This document shows positions 6,485-14,141 of a stretch of 23,600 nucleotides of DNA, piece after piece. Under the pieces are notes generated by a model. It was not told where the DNA came from. It searched no databases and saw nothing but the letters and a program-made list of their open reading frames with translations. This stretch comes from an uncultured Bulleidia sp. (GTDB lineage: Bacteria; Bacillota_I; Bacilli_A; Erysipelotrichales; Erysipelotrichaceae), in NCBI GenBank assembly GCA_934757945.1, contig CAKVLT010000022.1:1-23600 (forward strand), in the 5' to 3' direction. The translations under genes were made by a program, and so were the position numbers. The number at the start of each line of letters is the position of its first letter. The first letter of the stretch is position 1.

Positions 6485-7346
6485 CTACTAAATGAAAGTC
6501 AGAATCATAATGTAATCCTGATTCCCGACATATTCTGTCATTGACAGTATCTAATGCTCTTTTGTATTCGCCATATTTTGGTGACAGAACCATAAGATTT
6601 GGAATAAAGATATCGTTATACCCTTTATCCTGGTATTCTTTCATCATCTTTCTTTGAGCAATAAATGCAGGATGATATTTCATAATACCTGATTTTAATT
6701 TAGCTCCTTTCAAAACATCAGCTTTTAATTTTTCATACTCTTCATCACTCATATCACGATAATATGCAATCATTTCATCCGCTGTTCTTGTTTCTGAAGT
6801 AATACCACTGGCAAGTTTAATGCCTAATTTCATCATAAATGGTGTTTTTAAAGTGGTATTTTCACAGTATTCCAAGATATTTTCCAATGCTTGTTTTTGT
6901 TCAGAAGTTTTGATTCTTACATTAAGAAATGGCTTAAAATGACTGTTCAAATACTCTGCCCATGCTTCATCTGGAAACATAGATTCTATTGCACTTTCTA
7001 TCGTTTTATAATCAAGTACTTCATTTGCTTTATCAGGATTGCCATTATCAATAAAATCTTTTAATGCCTCAAGTTCTGATTCCTGTAGCTGCTTTTCCTG
7101 TAACTTTTGATTATAAATACTTATAAGAATTCCTTTATCGTTATTTGCCAACAGTTTTTTGATATCTTCGATACTGATTCCAAGTTTTCTATATACAGAG
7201 ATCTTTTTTAATACTTTTACATCTTCATCTGTGTAATTACGATAACCATTCGTATCTTTTTTTATGGATAATAAGCCTTTTTCTTCGTAATACTTAATTG
7301 CGCGTCTGGTCATTCCTACTTCTTTAAGAATTTCATTTACTAACAT
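6471..7346 (-). CDS. MerR-family transcriptional regulator
   Basis: The 291-residue protein starts with a MerR winged helix: LVNEILKEVGMTRRAIKYYE, then KGLL, GYRNYTDEDV and LGISIEDIKKLL (about residues 2-66). A coiled dimerisation helix follows (QKLQEKQLQESELEALKDFI, about 80-100). The remaining 190 residues form a helical effector domain that I cannot assign; it is longer than in metal-sensing MerR proteins, and I see no Cys metal site, so a multidrug or small-molecule sensor is more likely. The start at 7346 has an excellent AAGGAGG site. The promoter has the 19-base spacer and central dyad typical of MerR-activated promoters, so the gene is probably autoregulated. No partner gene is adjacent. 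Confidence 0.9.
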   Translation of the reverse strand: MLVNEILKEVGMTRRAIKYYEEKGLLSIKKDTNGYRNYTDEDVKVLKKISVYRKLGISIEDIKKLLANNDKGILISIYNQKLQEKQLQESELEALKDFIDNGNPDKANEVLDYKTIESAIESMFPDEAWAEYLNSHFKPFLNVRIKTSEQKQALENILEYCENTTLKTPFMMKLGIKLASGITSETRTADEMIAYYRDMSDEEYEKLKADVLKGAKLKSGIMKYHPAFIAQRKMMKEYQDKGYNDIFIPNLMVLSPKYGEYKRALDTVNDRICRESGLHYDSDFHLVVEKK

Positions 7347-7369
7347 ACCAAAGCACCTCCTTCATCTAA

Positions 7370-7400
7370 AGCATAAGCGTGTACGCAACGTGCAGGTCAA
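7370..7400 (-). promoter_or_regulatory. MerR-type promoter and operator of merR
   Basis: Minus strand TTGACC (7395-7400) and TATGCT (7370-7375) are 19 bases apart, the long spacer typical of MerR-controlled promoters. The spacer holds the near-perfect dyad TGCACG-TTG-CGTACA (7380-7394). A strong ribosome site (7356-7362) follows. Confidence 0.7.
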
Positions 7401-7496
7401 CAGTTTTTCAAAGCTTTCACAATATATTTTCGCATATAATTTCTTCAAAGATACCTGAAGAGATGATTAAATCTAAATCAACAATACTTAATAAAT

Positions 7497-7533
7497 AAAA
7501 AAAACGAAAGCCTCGATACATAAAGACTTTCGT
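7497..7533 (-). terminator. Intrinsic terminator after tRNA-Arg
   Basis: On the minus strand ACGAAAG (7527-7533) pairs with CTTTCGT (7504-7510) around a 16-base loop, followed by a run of eight Ts. It starts about 10 bases past the tRNA 3' end. Confidence 0.8.
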
Positions 7534-7542
7534 GATAAACAA

Positions 7543-7619
7543 TGGCGTCCCGGATGCGATTCGAACGCACGGCCTTTCGCTTAGGAGGCGAATGCTCTAT
7601 CCAGCTGAGCTACCGGGAC
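7543..7619 (-). tRNA. tRNA-Arg, anticodon CCU
   Basis: The minus strand shows a complete cloverleaf. The acceptor stem is GTCCCGG with CCGGGAC, the D arm is GCTCAGCTGGATAGAGC, the anticodon stem is TTCGC/GCGAA with loop CTCCTAA (anticodon CCT, reading AGG), and the T arm is GTGCG TTCGAAT CGCAT. G plus an encoded CCA closes the molecule at 7543. It lies 5 bases beyond the stop codon of the SseB-domain gene, and a terminator follows, so it may be processed from the same transcript. Confidence 0.97.
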
Positions 7620-7624
7620 ATATA

Positions 7625-8122
7625 TTACATCTTAGAGGTATTATCTGCTTCTACCTGAATAAGATTCTGTAATAACAATCTGTGTAACAGCAAATCATCC
7701 TCCTGAGGATTCAATACAACTGCCGCAAGATACTTATTAATCTGCAAAAACTGAAGAAGATCTTTTTTATCAAATGCATAAATTTCTTCACCCTTCTGCA
7801 ATACTGGTTTGAATTCTTTTAATTTGGAAATATCTGAAAATACAGGAAAGTATTTTTCATCATCACTTCCAAGCATCATATCCGCCTTATCCACATCACC
7901 GCAGTTTTCCATAGGATCTTTTTTAGGATACACAGCACCAAAAAACAATACATCAGAAGTCATAAACACTGTCAGTTCTTCCAAAGCTCTTTGTAACCCT
8001 TCATTGGATAAAGGCATCTTTCTCTGTAACAATAATTGTTGTAATCTGGAGGAATTTCCCAGCCCTTCTTCATATTTCCGCATGTCTTTATTGTATTGAA
8101 AAAGCTGATGGAATGCAAACAC
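7625..8122 (-). CDS. SseB-domain protein
   Basis: The core, from LEELTVFMTSDVLFFGAVYP (about residues 47-66) through YFPVFSDISKLKEFKPVLQK (about 91-110) to the hydrophobic FLQINKYLAAVVLNPQEDDLLL, matches the N-terminal SseB domain found alone in many Bacillota proteins. No biochemical role is established for these stand-alone proteins. The start is uncertain. The GTG at 8122 lies only one base after AAAAAGGAG, too close for that site. The first in-frame ATG (MRKYEEGLGN, near 8082) has no ribosome site, and the domain needs only the part after it. The gene runs divergently from aroF, sharing about 80 bases of upstream DNA, and its stop is 5 bases before tRNA-Arg. Confidence 0.75.
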   Translation of the reverse strand: MFAFHQLFQYNKDMRKYEEGLGNSSRLQQLLLQRKMPLSNEGLQRALEELTVFMTSDVLFFGAVYPKKDPMENCGDVDKADMMLGSDDEKYFPVFSDISKLKEFKPVLQKGEEIYAFDKKDLLQFLQINKYLAAVVLNPQEDDLLLHRLLLQNLIQVEADNTSKM

Positions 8123-8149
8123 TCCTTTTTGCAGATATAATCATAACCT

Positions 8150-8178
8150 TTGAAATACATTGCGTTTCGTAGGATAAT
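8150..8178 (+). promoter_or_regulatory. Promoter of aroF and the nitroreductase gene
   Basis: TTGAAA (8150-8155), 17 bases, GATAAT (8173-8178), with AGAGGAG (8189-8195) 7 bases before the aroF ATG. I see no T-box or tryptophan-type attenuator in the 25-base leader. Confidence 0.7.
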
Positions 8179-8202
8179 AGGAACGTTTAGAGGAGATTTA
8201 CC

Positions 8203-9237
8203 ATGGAAACACATATGAAACAAATTAGACAACTGCCAACACCAGAGGAACTCAAAGCACAGTTTCCTCTTTCCGAAGCAGTTCAGAATATCAAAAAGAG
8301 AAGAGATAAAGAAATTGAAGATATCTTTACAGGAAAAGATAACAAATTTCTCTTAATTATTGGACCTTGTTCTGCAGACAGAGAAGATGCTGTGCTGGAT
8401 TACATGGAAAGACTTTCCAGAGTACAGGAAAAAGTCAAAGATAAAATATTAATGATTCCACGTGTCTATACCAATAAACCTCGTACCAAAGGTGTAGGAT
8501 ACAAAGGTATGTTGCATCAGCCGGACCCTCATAAAGGAGAAGATATGCTGGCAGGTATCATAGCTATCAGAAAACTGCATACAGATGTTGTAATGAAAAC
8601 AGGCTTTACCTGTGCAGAAGAAATGCTCTATCCTGAAAATCATGCTTATCTGAGTGATCTGTTAAGTTATGTAGCCGTTGGTGCAAGAAGTGTGGAAGAT
8701 CAGCAACATCGTATGGTTTCCAGTGGTATCGGTATCCCATGCGGCATGAAAAATCCAACAGGTGGCGACCTTTCCGTCATGATGAATGCCATCAGTGCCG
8801 CACAGGCAAAACAGAAGTTCGTTTACAGGGGATGGGAAGTACAGACTACTGGAAATCCTTTAGCGCATGTCATCTTAAGAGGCTATGTAGACAAATATAA
8901 CCATTCTCTTTCCAACTATCATTATGAAGATCTGATGGAAACTAAATTCCTGTATAACCAGTTCCAACTGGAAAACCCTGCTGTAATTGTCGACTGTAAT
9001 CACAATAACTCCGGTAAACAGTACATGGAACAGATTCGTATTGCCAAAGATGTCCTGCATTCCAGAAAATGCAGCAAGGATATTGAAGGACTGGTAAAAG
9101 GTTTAATGATTGAAAGCTATCTGGAAGATGGTTCTCAAAGTACCGAAGGAACCATTTACGGTAAATCCATCACTGACCCTTGTCTTGGATGGGAAAAGAG
9201 CGAACAGCTGATTTATGATATTGCCGAGGAACTATAA
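8203..9237 (+). CDS. aroF: 3-deoxy-7-phosphoheptulonate (DAHP) synthase, AroFGH type
   Basis: The 344-residue enzyme condenses phosphoenolpyruvate and erythrose 4-phosphate in the first step of the shikimate pathway. Family segments are LLIIGPCSADRED (about 50-62, with the metal-ligand Cys56), MIPRVYTNKPRTKGVGYKG (about 84-102), AVGARSVEDQQHRMVSSGI (about 158-176), CGMKNPTGGD and VDCNHNNSGK. The length and the PRTxxGxKG segment place it with the E. coli AroF/G/H class rather than the AroA(beta) class common in bacilli. Which aromatic amino acid inhibits it cannot be read. The ATG at 8203 is supported by a well-spaced AGAGGAG. The nitroreductase gene follows after 2 bases. Confidence 0.95.
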   Translation: METHMKQIRQLPTPEELKAQFPLSEAVQNIKKRRDKEIEDIFTGKDNKFLLIIGPCSADREDAVLDYMERLSRVQEKVKDKILMIPRVYTNKPRTKGVGYKGMLHQPDPHKGEDMLAGIIAIRKLHTDVVMKTGFTCAEEMLYPENHAYLSDLLSYVAVGARSVEDQQHRMVSSGIGIPCGMKNPTGGDLSVMMNAISAAQAKQKFVYRGWEVQTTGNPLAHVILRGYVDKYNHSLSNYHYEDLMETKFLYNQFQLENPAVIVDCNHNNSGKQYMEQIRIAKDVLHSRKCSKDIEGLVKGLMIESYLEDGSQSTEGTIYGKSITDPCLGWEKSEQLIYDIAEEL

Positions 9238-9239
9238 CT

Positions 9240-9752
9240 ATGGAATACAGTGAGCTGATTAAAGAAAGATATTCCTGCAAGAACTTTTCAGACAGACAGG
9301 TAGAACAGAAAAAACTCACAAAGATACTGGAAGCTAGTAGACTTGCCCCTACTGCTAAAAACCTGCAGACACAACACATCTATGTACTCCAGACAAAGAA
9401 ATATCTTGATATTCTAGACACATACTGTCCATGCAGATATAATGCTCCGACAGTTCTTGTCTTTGCCTATGATAAATCCCTCTCCTACATCTATCAGGAA
9501 ACCGGGCTGTCCTCAGGACACGAAGATATGGCTATTGTGGCAACTCATGCCATGCTGGAAGCGTATAACCAGGGTGTAGACAGTTGCTGGTTAAACAGAT
9601 TTCCGCCCGTCACTCTTGCAAAAGAATTAGGTCTTCCGGAAAATGAAGAAATTGTTCTGTTAATGGATCTCGGCTATGGCAATGCTACTTCTCCATTACC
9701 AAACCACTACTCAAGAAAACCATTGGAAGAAACTGTAACCTATCTTAAATAA
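9240..9752 (+). CDS. Nitroreductase-family FMN oxidoreductase
   Basis: The 170-residue protein starts with the family's N-terminal signature, SELIKERYSCKNFSDRQVEQ (RRSxRxF type, about residues 4-23), followed by LEASRLAPTAKNLQTQHIYV (about 30-49), which contacts FMN. A glycine/leucine segment, AKELGLPENEEIVLLMDLGY (about 126-145), follows. Members use NAD(P)H to reduce nitro compounds, quinones or enals. The substrate is unknown. GAGGA inside the end of aroF serves as ribosome site, and the gap to aroF is 2 bases, so they form one operon. The stop overlaps the terminator stem. Why it sits with DAHP synthase is unclear. Confidence 0.9.
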   Translation: MEYSELIKERYSCKNFSDRQVEQKKLTKILEASRLAPTAKNLQTQHIYVLQTKKYLDILDTYCPCRYNAPTVLVFAYDKSLSYIYQETGLSSGHEDMAIVATHAMLEAYNQGVDSCWLNRFPPVTLAKELGLPENEEIVLLMDLGYGNATSPLPNHYSRKPLEETVTYLK

Positions 9753-9773
9753 CCGGCACATGCCGGTTTTTTT
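9752..9773 (+). terminator. Intrinsic terminator of the aroF/nitroreductase operon
   Basis: ACCGGC (9752-9757) pairs with GCCGGT (9762-9767) around ACAT, followed by seven Ts. Confidence 0.92.
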
Positions 9774-9807
9774 ATACCTTTTTGTATCAAATTGTTTATC
9801 TGCCCAC

Positions 9808-9836
9808 TTGTGTAACCGGTTACATAGTTCTATAAT
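9808..9836 (+). promoter_or_regulatory. Promoter of the galactoside operon with palindromic operator / cre-like site
   Basis: TTGTGT (9808-9813), 17 bases and TATAAT (9831-9836) form a good promoter. The perfect 14-base palindrome TGTAACCGGTTACA (9811-9824) overlaps the -35 box and spacer, where a bound repressor would block polymerase. It fits an operator for the TetR protein encoded next. It also matches every fixed position of the CcpA cre core TGNAANCGNTNNCA. Which protein binds is not decided by the sequence. Confidence 0.75.
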
Positions 9837-9864
9837 GGAAACCGTAAAGGAGATTTGAGTTTCC

Positions 9865-10410
9865 ATGACATCTGAAACCACAATCATTGAAAATGCCATC
9901 TCGCAATACAGAAAGAAAGGGCTGTCTTTTACCATGGAGGATATTGCCAAAAACATGCATATTGCCAAAAAGACAATCTATAAGTTCTTTCCTTCCAAAG
10001 AAGCTTTATTACAAGGAATTGTAGAATATGGATTTTCTCATATCCAGGAAAATAAACAGAACATCCTGCAACAGGATATTCCCTACCTGGAGAAACTGAA
10101 GAAATTACTGATTGCCATGCCTGCTGATCTGGAATCCATCGATTTCAAACAGCTCGAACCACTGCAATCCCAATATCCTGCAGTCTTTCAGTCAATTTCC
10201 ACGCATTTATCTTCCGACTGGAAACCGGTACTTGATTTCATTCAAAAAGGCATAGATGAAAAAATCATCAGAGAAATCCCTCTCTACATGATTGAAGTCA
10301 TTGTCACTTCCAGCATGAACAACCTGTTATCCTCATCCTGCAGTCCAGCTTCCTACCAGCAATCCATAAATGATTTAGCAGACATCTTAATGAAAGGTAT
10401 AATTTTATGA
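9865..10410 (+). CDS. TetR-family regulator of the galactoside operon
   Basis: The 181-residue protein has a TetR helix-turn-helix at about residues 18-46 (LSFTMEDIAKNMHIAKKTIY, KFFPSKEALLQG). The C-terminal ligand domain is helical and unassigned. It is the first gene of the operon, and its last bases overlap the GH2 start (10407-10410, ATGA), so it is co-transcribed and translationally coupled with the enzymes. It is probably a repressor released by the imported sugar or its product and acting at 9811-9824; this is inference. AAGGAG (9847-9852) is 12 bases from the ATG, longer than ideal, which may keep repressor levels low. Confidence 0.9.
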   Translation: MTSETTIIENAISQYRKKGLSFTMEDIAKNMHIAKKTIYKFFPSKEALLQGIVEYGFSHIQENKQNILQQDIPYLEKLKKLLIAMPADLESIDFKQLEPLQSQYPAVFQSISTHLSSDWKPVLDFIQKGIDEKIIREIPLYMIEVIVTSSMNNLLSSSCSPASYQQSINDLADILMKGIIL

Positions 10411-12743
10411 AACAATGTCTTAACAACAACTGGGAATTCACCAGACAATGGAATGAGGACTTCAAAAAAGGCCTTTCAGAATTTCCATCCGTTCGTCTTC
10501 CACATACTGTTCAAGAACTCCCATTGCATTACATCGATGTACAATCCTATCAGATGCTATGTGGATACAGAAAACATGTGCACTTAGAAAATGTCTCTTC
10601 CAAGAGAACTTTCTTGCAGCTTGATGGTGCAGCACACATTTCCACCATCTATGTCAACGGTAAAAAAGCAGGCCATCATGAATGTGGATATACTGCTTAC
10701 AGAGTAGAAATTTCAGACTATGTGCATGAAGGGGATAACCTGATTGCCATTTCCTTAAATACAAAAGAAGATCCTTCTGTCCCTCCATTTGGCTTTGTGA
10801 TTGATTATCTGACCTATGGTGGCTTATACAGGGATGTCTGGCTGGAACAGACTCCGTTCACTTATATCGAAGATATTTTTGTTAAGCCGGATACCGAAAA
10901 GATACAGGTGGAAATACAATATTCCGGTTCACTCAGATCTTTACACCTGCTTGCCTGTATTTCAGACAAAAACGGTAAAGAAGTTGTCACAAAAGAATAT
11001 GCAGATTGTCCTAAAGAAATTGAACTACGCATTCCAGATCCGATTCTATGGAAAGTACATCATGGCTATCTCTATACCTTACAGTTACGTATTGCAGAAA
11101 ATACTTGCGTCAAAGAAGTCAGATTTGGTTTAAGAACTGTTACAGTCACAGAAAATACTATCTGTATCAATCAGGAACCTGTCTTTTTACGTGGGCTTAA
11201 CAGACATCAGTCTTTTCCATATGTTGGCTATGCTGCAACCGAATCTCTTCAAAGAGAGGACGCAAGAATTCTTGATGAAGAACTTGGAGTCAATGCGGTA
11301 AGAACCTCGCACTATCCTCAGTCTCAGTATTTTATTGATGAGTGTGACAAAAGAGGCATTTTAGTTTTCACAGAGATTCCAGGATGGCAGCACATTTCTC
11401 AGGATGCACATTGGAAACAGATTTGCTGCAATAATGTCAAAGATATGGTCAGACAATACAGAAATCACCCTTCCATCTGCTTATGGGGTGTAAGAATCAA
11501 CGAAAGTCAGGATGACGATGCCTTGTATACACAGACAAACGCCATTGCACATGCCTTAGACCCAACACGACCTACAAGTGGTGTACGTTACCTTGAAAAG
11601 AGTTCCTTGCTGGAAGATGTGTACAGCTATAATGACTTCTCCCATACAGGAGATAATCCCGGTTGTAAAGCAAAGAAGGATGTCACACCGGATATGAAGA
11701 AACCAGTATTGATTTCAGAAAGTAACGGGCACATGTTTCCAACAAAGAGTTATGATCCAATTTTCAAAAGAGAATCTCATGCTTTAAGACATGCAAAAGT
11801 ACTCAACGATGCCTTAAGTGATCATCAGCACGCAGGATGTTTTCAATGGTGTATGTTTGACTATGCCACACATAAAGATTTTGGAAGCGGAGATAAAATC
11901 TGTTATCACGGAGTACTGGACAGTTTCAGAAATCCAAAACTCGCTGCAAGTGTCTATGCCAGCCAACAGGACAGGACTCCTGTCTTGCAGGTAAGTACTT
12001 CCATGGATATTGGTGATTACCCGGCAGGACAGATTCCTTCCTTCTATTGTTTCACTAACGGAGATGCAGTACGTCTCTACAAGAATGACGCCTTTGTCAA
12101 AGAATTCAGCACCACCCCATACACAGCTTTACATCATGGTCCTATCCTGATAGATGATACTATTGGCAATCTGCTGGAAAATAATGAACACATACCTTCC
12201 ACAGAGGCTCGACAAATCAGAACCTGTTTAAACGCTGCGGCAAAATACGGTATGGCCAATCTGCCATTAAAATACAAAACTTTATTCGGTTATGTCATGG
12301 TCAGATACCATCTTTCCTTTGCGGATGGTTATGCTTTATACAGCAAATATGTAGGCAACTGGGGAGGTGAAGCGACCGTATGGAGATTTGATGCTGTCAA
12401 AGATAACAAAGTCATTGCAAGTATCACAAAATCTCCTGGAGAATCTTTACATCTTGAAGTCATTCCTTCCTCTACTGTACTCCATGAAGGAGACACCTAT
12501 GATATGTGCGCATTGCGTATACGCATCAAAGATAACCATAACAATCTGGCAAGTTATGCACAACTGCCTGTACATATCCATGTAAGTGAAAATCTTACCC
12601 TCATTGGCCCTGACACTGTAACTGCAGAAGGCGGCATGTGCGGAGTCTACGTCAAAACAAACACACAGACAGGTATCGCAACAATCACTGTAGAAAGCAG
12701 TGCTATACCCCCTGTCACCATTACCATCGAAATCAAAGGATAA
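10407..12743 (+). CDS. Glycoside hydrolase family 2 enzyme, beta-galactosidase-like
   Basis: The 778-residue protein shows the GH2 order. The jelly-roll sugar-binding domain covers about residues 1-150 (RLPHTVQELP, DGAAHISTIYVNGKKAGHHE). An Ig-like domain follows at about 155-245. The TIM barrel begins around FLRGLNRHQSFPYVG (about 260-274) and includes VNAVRTSHYPQS. The acid/base glutamate is in LWGVRINES (Glu366) and the nucleophile glutamate in PVLISESNG (Glu438). About 200 residues of beta-rich C-terminal domains follow, DUF4982/Ig type. There is no signal peptide, so it acts inside the cell. RGLNRHQ and the C-terminal layout favour beta-galactosidase, but GH2 also holds glucuronidases and mannosidases. 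The GH36 partner and MelB-like transporter support a galactoside substrate. Confidence 0.88.
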   Translation: MKQCLNNNWEFTRQWNEDFKKGLSEFPSVRLPHTVQELPLHYIDVQSYQMLCGYRKHVHLENVSSKRTFLQLDGAAHISTIYVNGKKAGHHECGYTAYRVEISDYVHEGDNLIAISLNTKEDPSVPPFGFVIDYLTYGGLYRDVWLEQTPFTYIEDIFVKPDTEKIQVEIQYSGSLRSLHLLACISDKNGKEVVTKEYADCPKEIELRIPDPILWKVHHGYLYTLQLRIAENTCVKEVRFGLRTVTVTENTICINQEPVFLRGLNRHQSFPYVGYAATESLQREDARILDEELGVNAVRTSHYPQSQYFIDECDKRGILVFTEIPGWQHISQDAHWKQICCNNVKDMVRQYRNHPSICLWGVRINESQDDDALYTQTNAIAHALDPTRPTSGVRYLEKSSLLEDVYSYNDFSHTGDNPGCKAKKDVTPDMKKPVLISESNGHMFPTKSYDPIFKRESHALRHAKVLNDALSDHQHAGCFQWCMFDYATHKDFGSGDKICYHGVLDSFRNPKLAASVYASQQDRTPVLQVSTSMDIGDYPAGQIPSFYCFTNGDAVRLYKNDAFVKEFSTTPYTALHHGPILIDDTIGNLLENNEHIPSTEARQIRTCLNAAAKYGMANLPLKYKTLFGYVMVRYHLSFADGYALYSKYVGNWGGEATVWRFDAVKDNKVIASITKSPGESLHLEVIPSSTVLHEGDTYDMCALRIRIKDNHNNLASYAQLPVHIHVSENLTLIGPDTVTAEGGMCGVYVKTNTQTGIATITVESSAIPPVTITIEIKG

Positions 12744-12749
12744 ACTGCT

Positions 12750-14141
12750 ATGAAACAATTCAGCACAAAAGAAAAAACTGCCTATGGTCTTGGCGCTGTA
12801 GGAAAAGACATGGTCTATGCTTTATCCAGCGGCTATGTCATGTATTACTACCAGGATATATTAGGGTTGTCCGCCACATTTGTGGGACTAATCTTAATGA
12901 TTGCACGAGTTTTTGATGCCTTAAACGACCCTTTCATGGGCATTCTGGTCGCAAAAACAAACACAAAATACGGAAAATTCAGACCATGGATTCTATCTGG
13001 AACCATCCTCAATGCATTTGTTCTCTATGCTTTATTTTCAGCACCATCTCTTTCATCAACAGGACTGATGCTCTATTTTGCCATTGTCTATATTCTCTGG
13101 GGTGTTACCTATACCATGATGGATATTCCGTACTGGTCCATGATTCCTGCTGTCACAGAAAAACCAGCTGATAGAGAACAGTTATCTGTAGTAGGAAGAA
13201 CATGTGCCGGTATAGGTTCAGCTCTTATTCAGGTAGGTACTGTCATGTGTGTTGCCATGCTTGGAAAAGGCAATGAAGCTACAGGCTTTAAATGGTTTTC
13301 TTTAATCGTTGCCATCCTGTTTACAGTCACAGAATCCATCCTATTCTTTACCATCAAAGAAACAAAAAGTGAAAAAAAGATGGAGACCACTTCCATTAAA
13401 GATATGTTCTTTGCTTTATTTCACAACGATCAGGCAATGATTACCGTATTCACTATTGTACTTATCAACAGTGCACTCTACATCACCAGCAACCTGATTC
13501 TCTACTTTTTCAAATACGATCTTGGTGGCGAAGCATGGAAAGCACAATATACCCTGTTTACTACTGTAGGAGGTGCAGGACAGATTCTTGGAATGATGGT
13601 TCTCTATCCGCTTTTACGCAATAAGCTTTCCAACACAACAATTTTCAAAACCTCTCTGATTATGGCCATTATCGGATATATGTGCCTGTTACTGAGCTGT
13701 ATAGCAAATCTTGCGCATGTCTTACCTTTATTATGTGCGATCGGCCTGCTGGTATTTGTTTCCAACGGTATGTTAAGTGTTTTAACCACCGTCTTTCTAT
13801 CCAGCTCTGTAGACTATGGCGAAATAAAAACTGGCAGAAGAGAAGAGTCTGTCATTTTCTCCATGCAGACATTTGTAGTCAAAGCTGCTTCCGGACTGGC
13901 TGTATTTATGACAGGGATTGGTCTAGACTGTATTCATCTCAACGGTAACAGTGAAGATGGTATTCCAGTGGCTCAAAGTGCTTCCACTATTGCAGGACTG
14001 CGTTGTTTGATGACAATTTTACCAAGTATCGGTCTTCTTGTTGCACTGGTGGTATTCCAGAAGAAATTCCAGTTAACGGATACAAAAGCTGAAGAAATCG
14101 CAAAAGCTTTAAGTGAGAAAAAACAATGCAGTGGAAAATAA
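12750..14141 (+). CDS. GPH-family (MelB-type) glycoside:cation symporter
   Basis: The 463-residue membrane protein has about twelve hydrophobic helices and the GPH signatures. KTAYGLGAVGKDMVYALSSG opens helix 1. ARVFDALNDPFMG (about 51-63) holds the paired aspartates that bind the co-ion. A second motif, KYGKFRPWIL (about 73-82), and YTMMDIPYWSMIPAV follow. These proteins import melibiose, lactose, raffinose, xylosides or glucuronides with Na+ or H+. It lies 6 bases after GH2, with AAAGGA as ribosome site, and overlaps the GH36 gene by 16 bases. With two cytoplasmic glycosidases it supplies the intact sugar. Specificity for melibiose or lactose is likely but not provable here. Confidence 0.92.
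   Translation: MKQFSTKEKTAYGLGAVGKDMVYALSSGYVMYYYQDILGLSATFVGLILMIARVFDALNDPFMGILVAKTNTKYGKFRPWILSGTILNAFVLYALFSAPSLSSTGLMLYFAIVYILWGVTYTMMDIPYWSMIPAVTEKPADREQLSVVGRTCAGIGSALIQVGTVMCVAMLGKGNEATGFKWFSLIVAILFTVTESILFFTIKETKSEKKMETTSIKDMFFALFHNDQAMITVFTIVLINSALYITSNLILYFFKYDLGGEAWKAQYTLFTTVGGAGQILGMMVLYPLLRNKLSNTTIFKTSLIMAIIGYMCLLLSCIANLAHVLPLLCAIGLLVFVSNGMLSVLTTVFLSSSVDYGEIKTGRREESVIFSMQTFVVKAASGLAVFMTGIGLDCIHLNGNSEDGIPVAQSASTIAGLRCLMTILPSIGLLVALVVFQKKFQLTDTKAEEIAKALSEKKQCSGK

Noticed and set aside
7972..8232. Minus-strand frame covering the aroF promoter
   Set aside because: It is a shifted frame of the SseB-domain gene that would overlap the divergent promoter region, with no family features.
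10816..11133. 105-codon frame inside the GH2 gene
   Set aside because: It lies wholly inside a clearly real gene in another frame and has no ribosome site; it is a shadow of the GH2 coding sequence.
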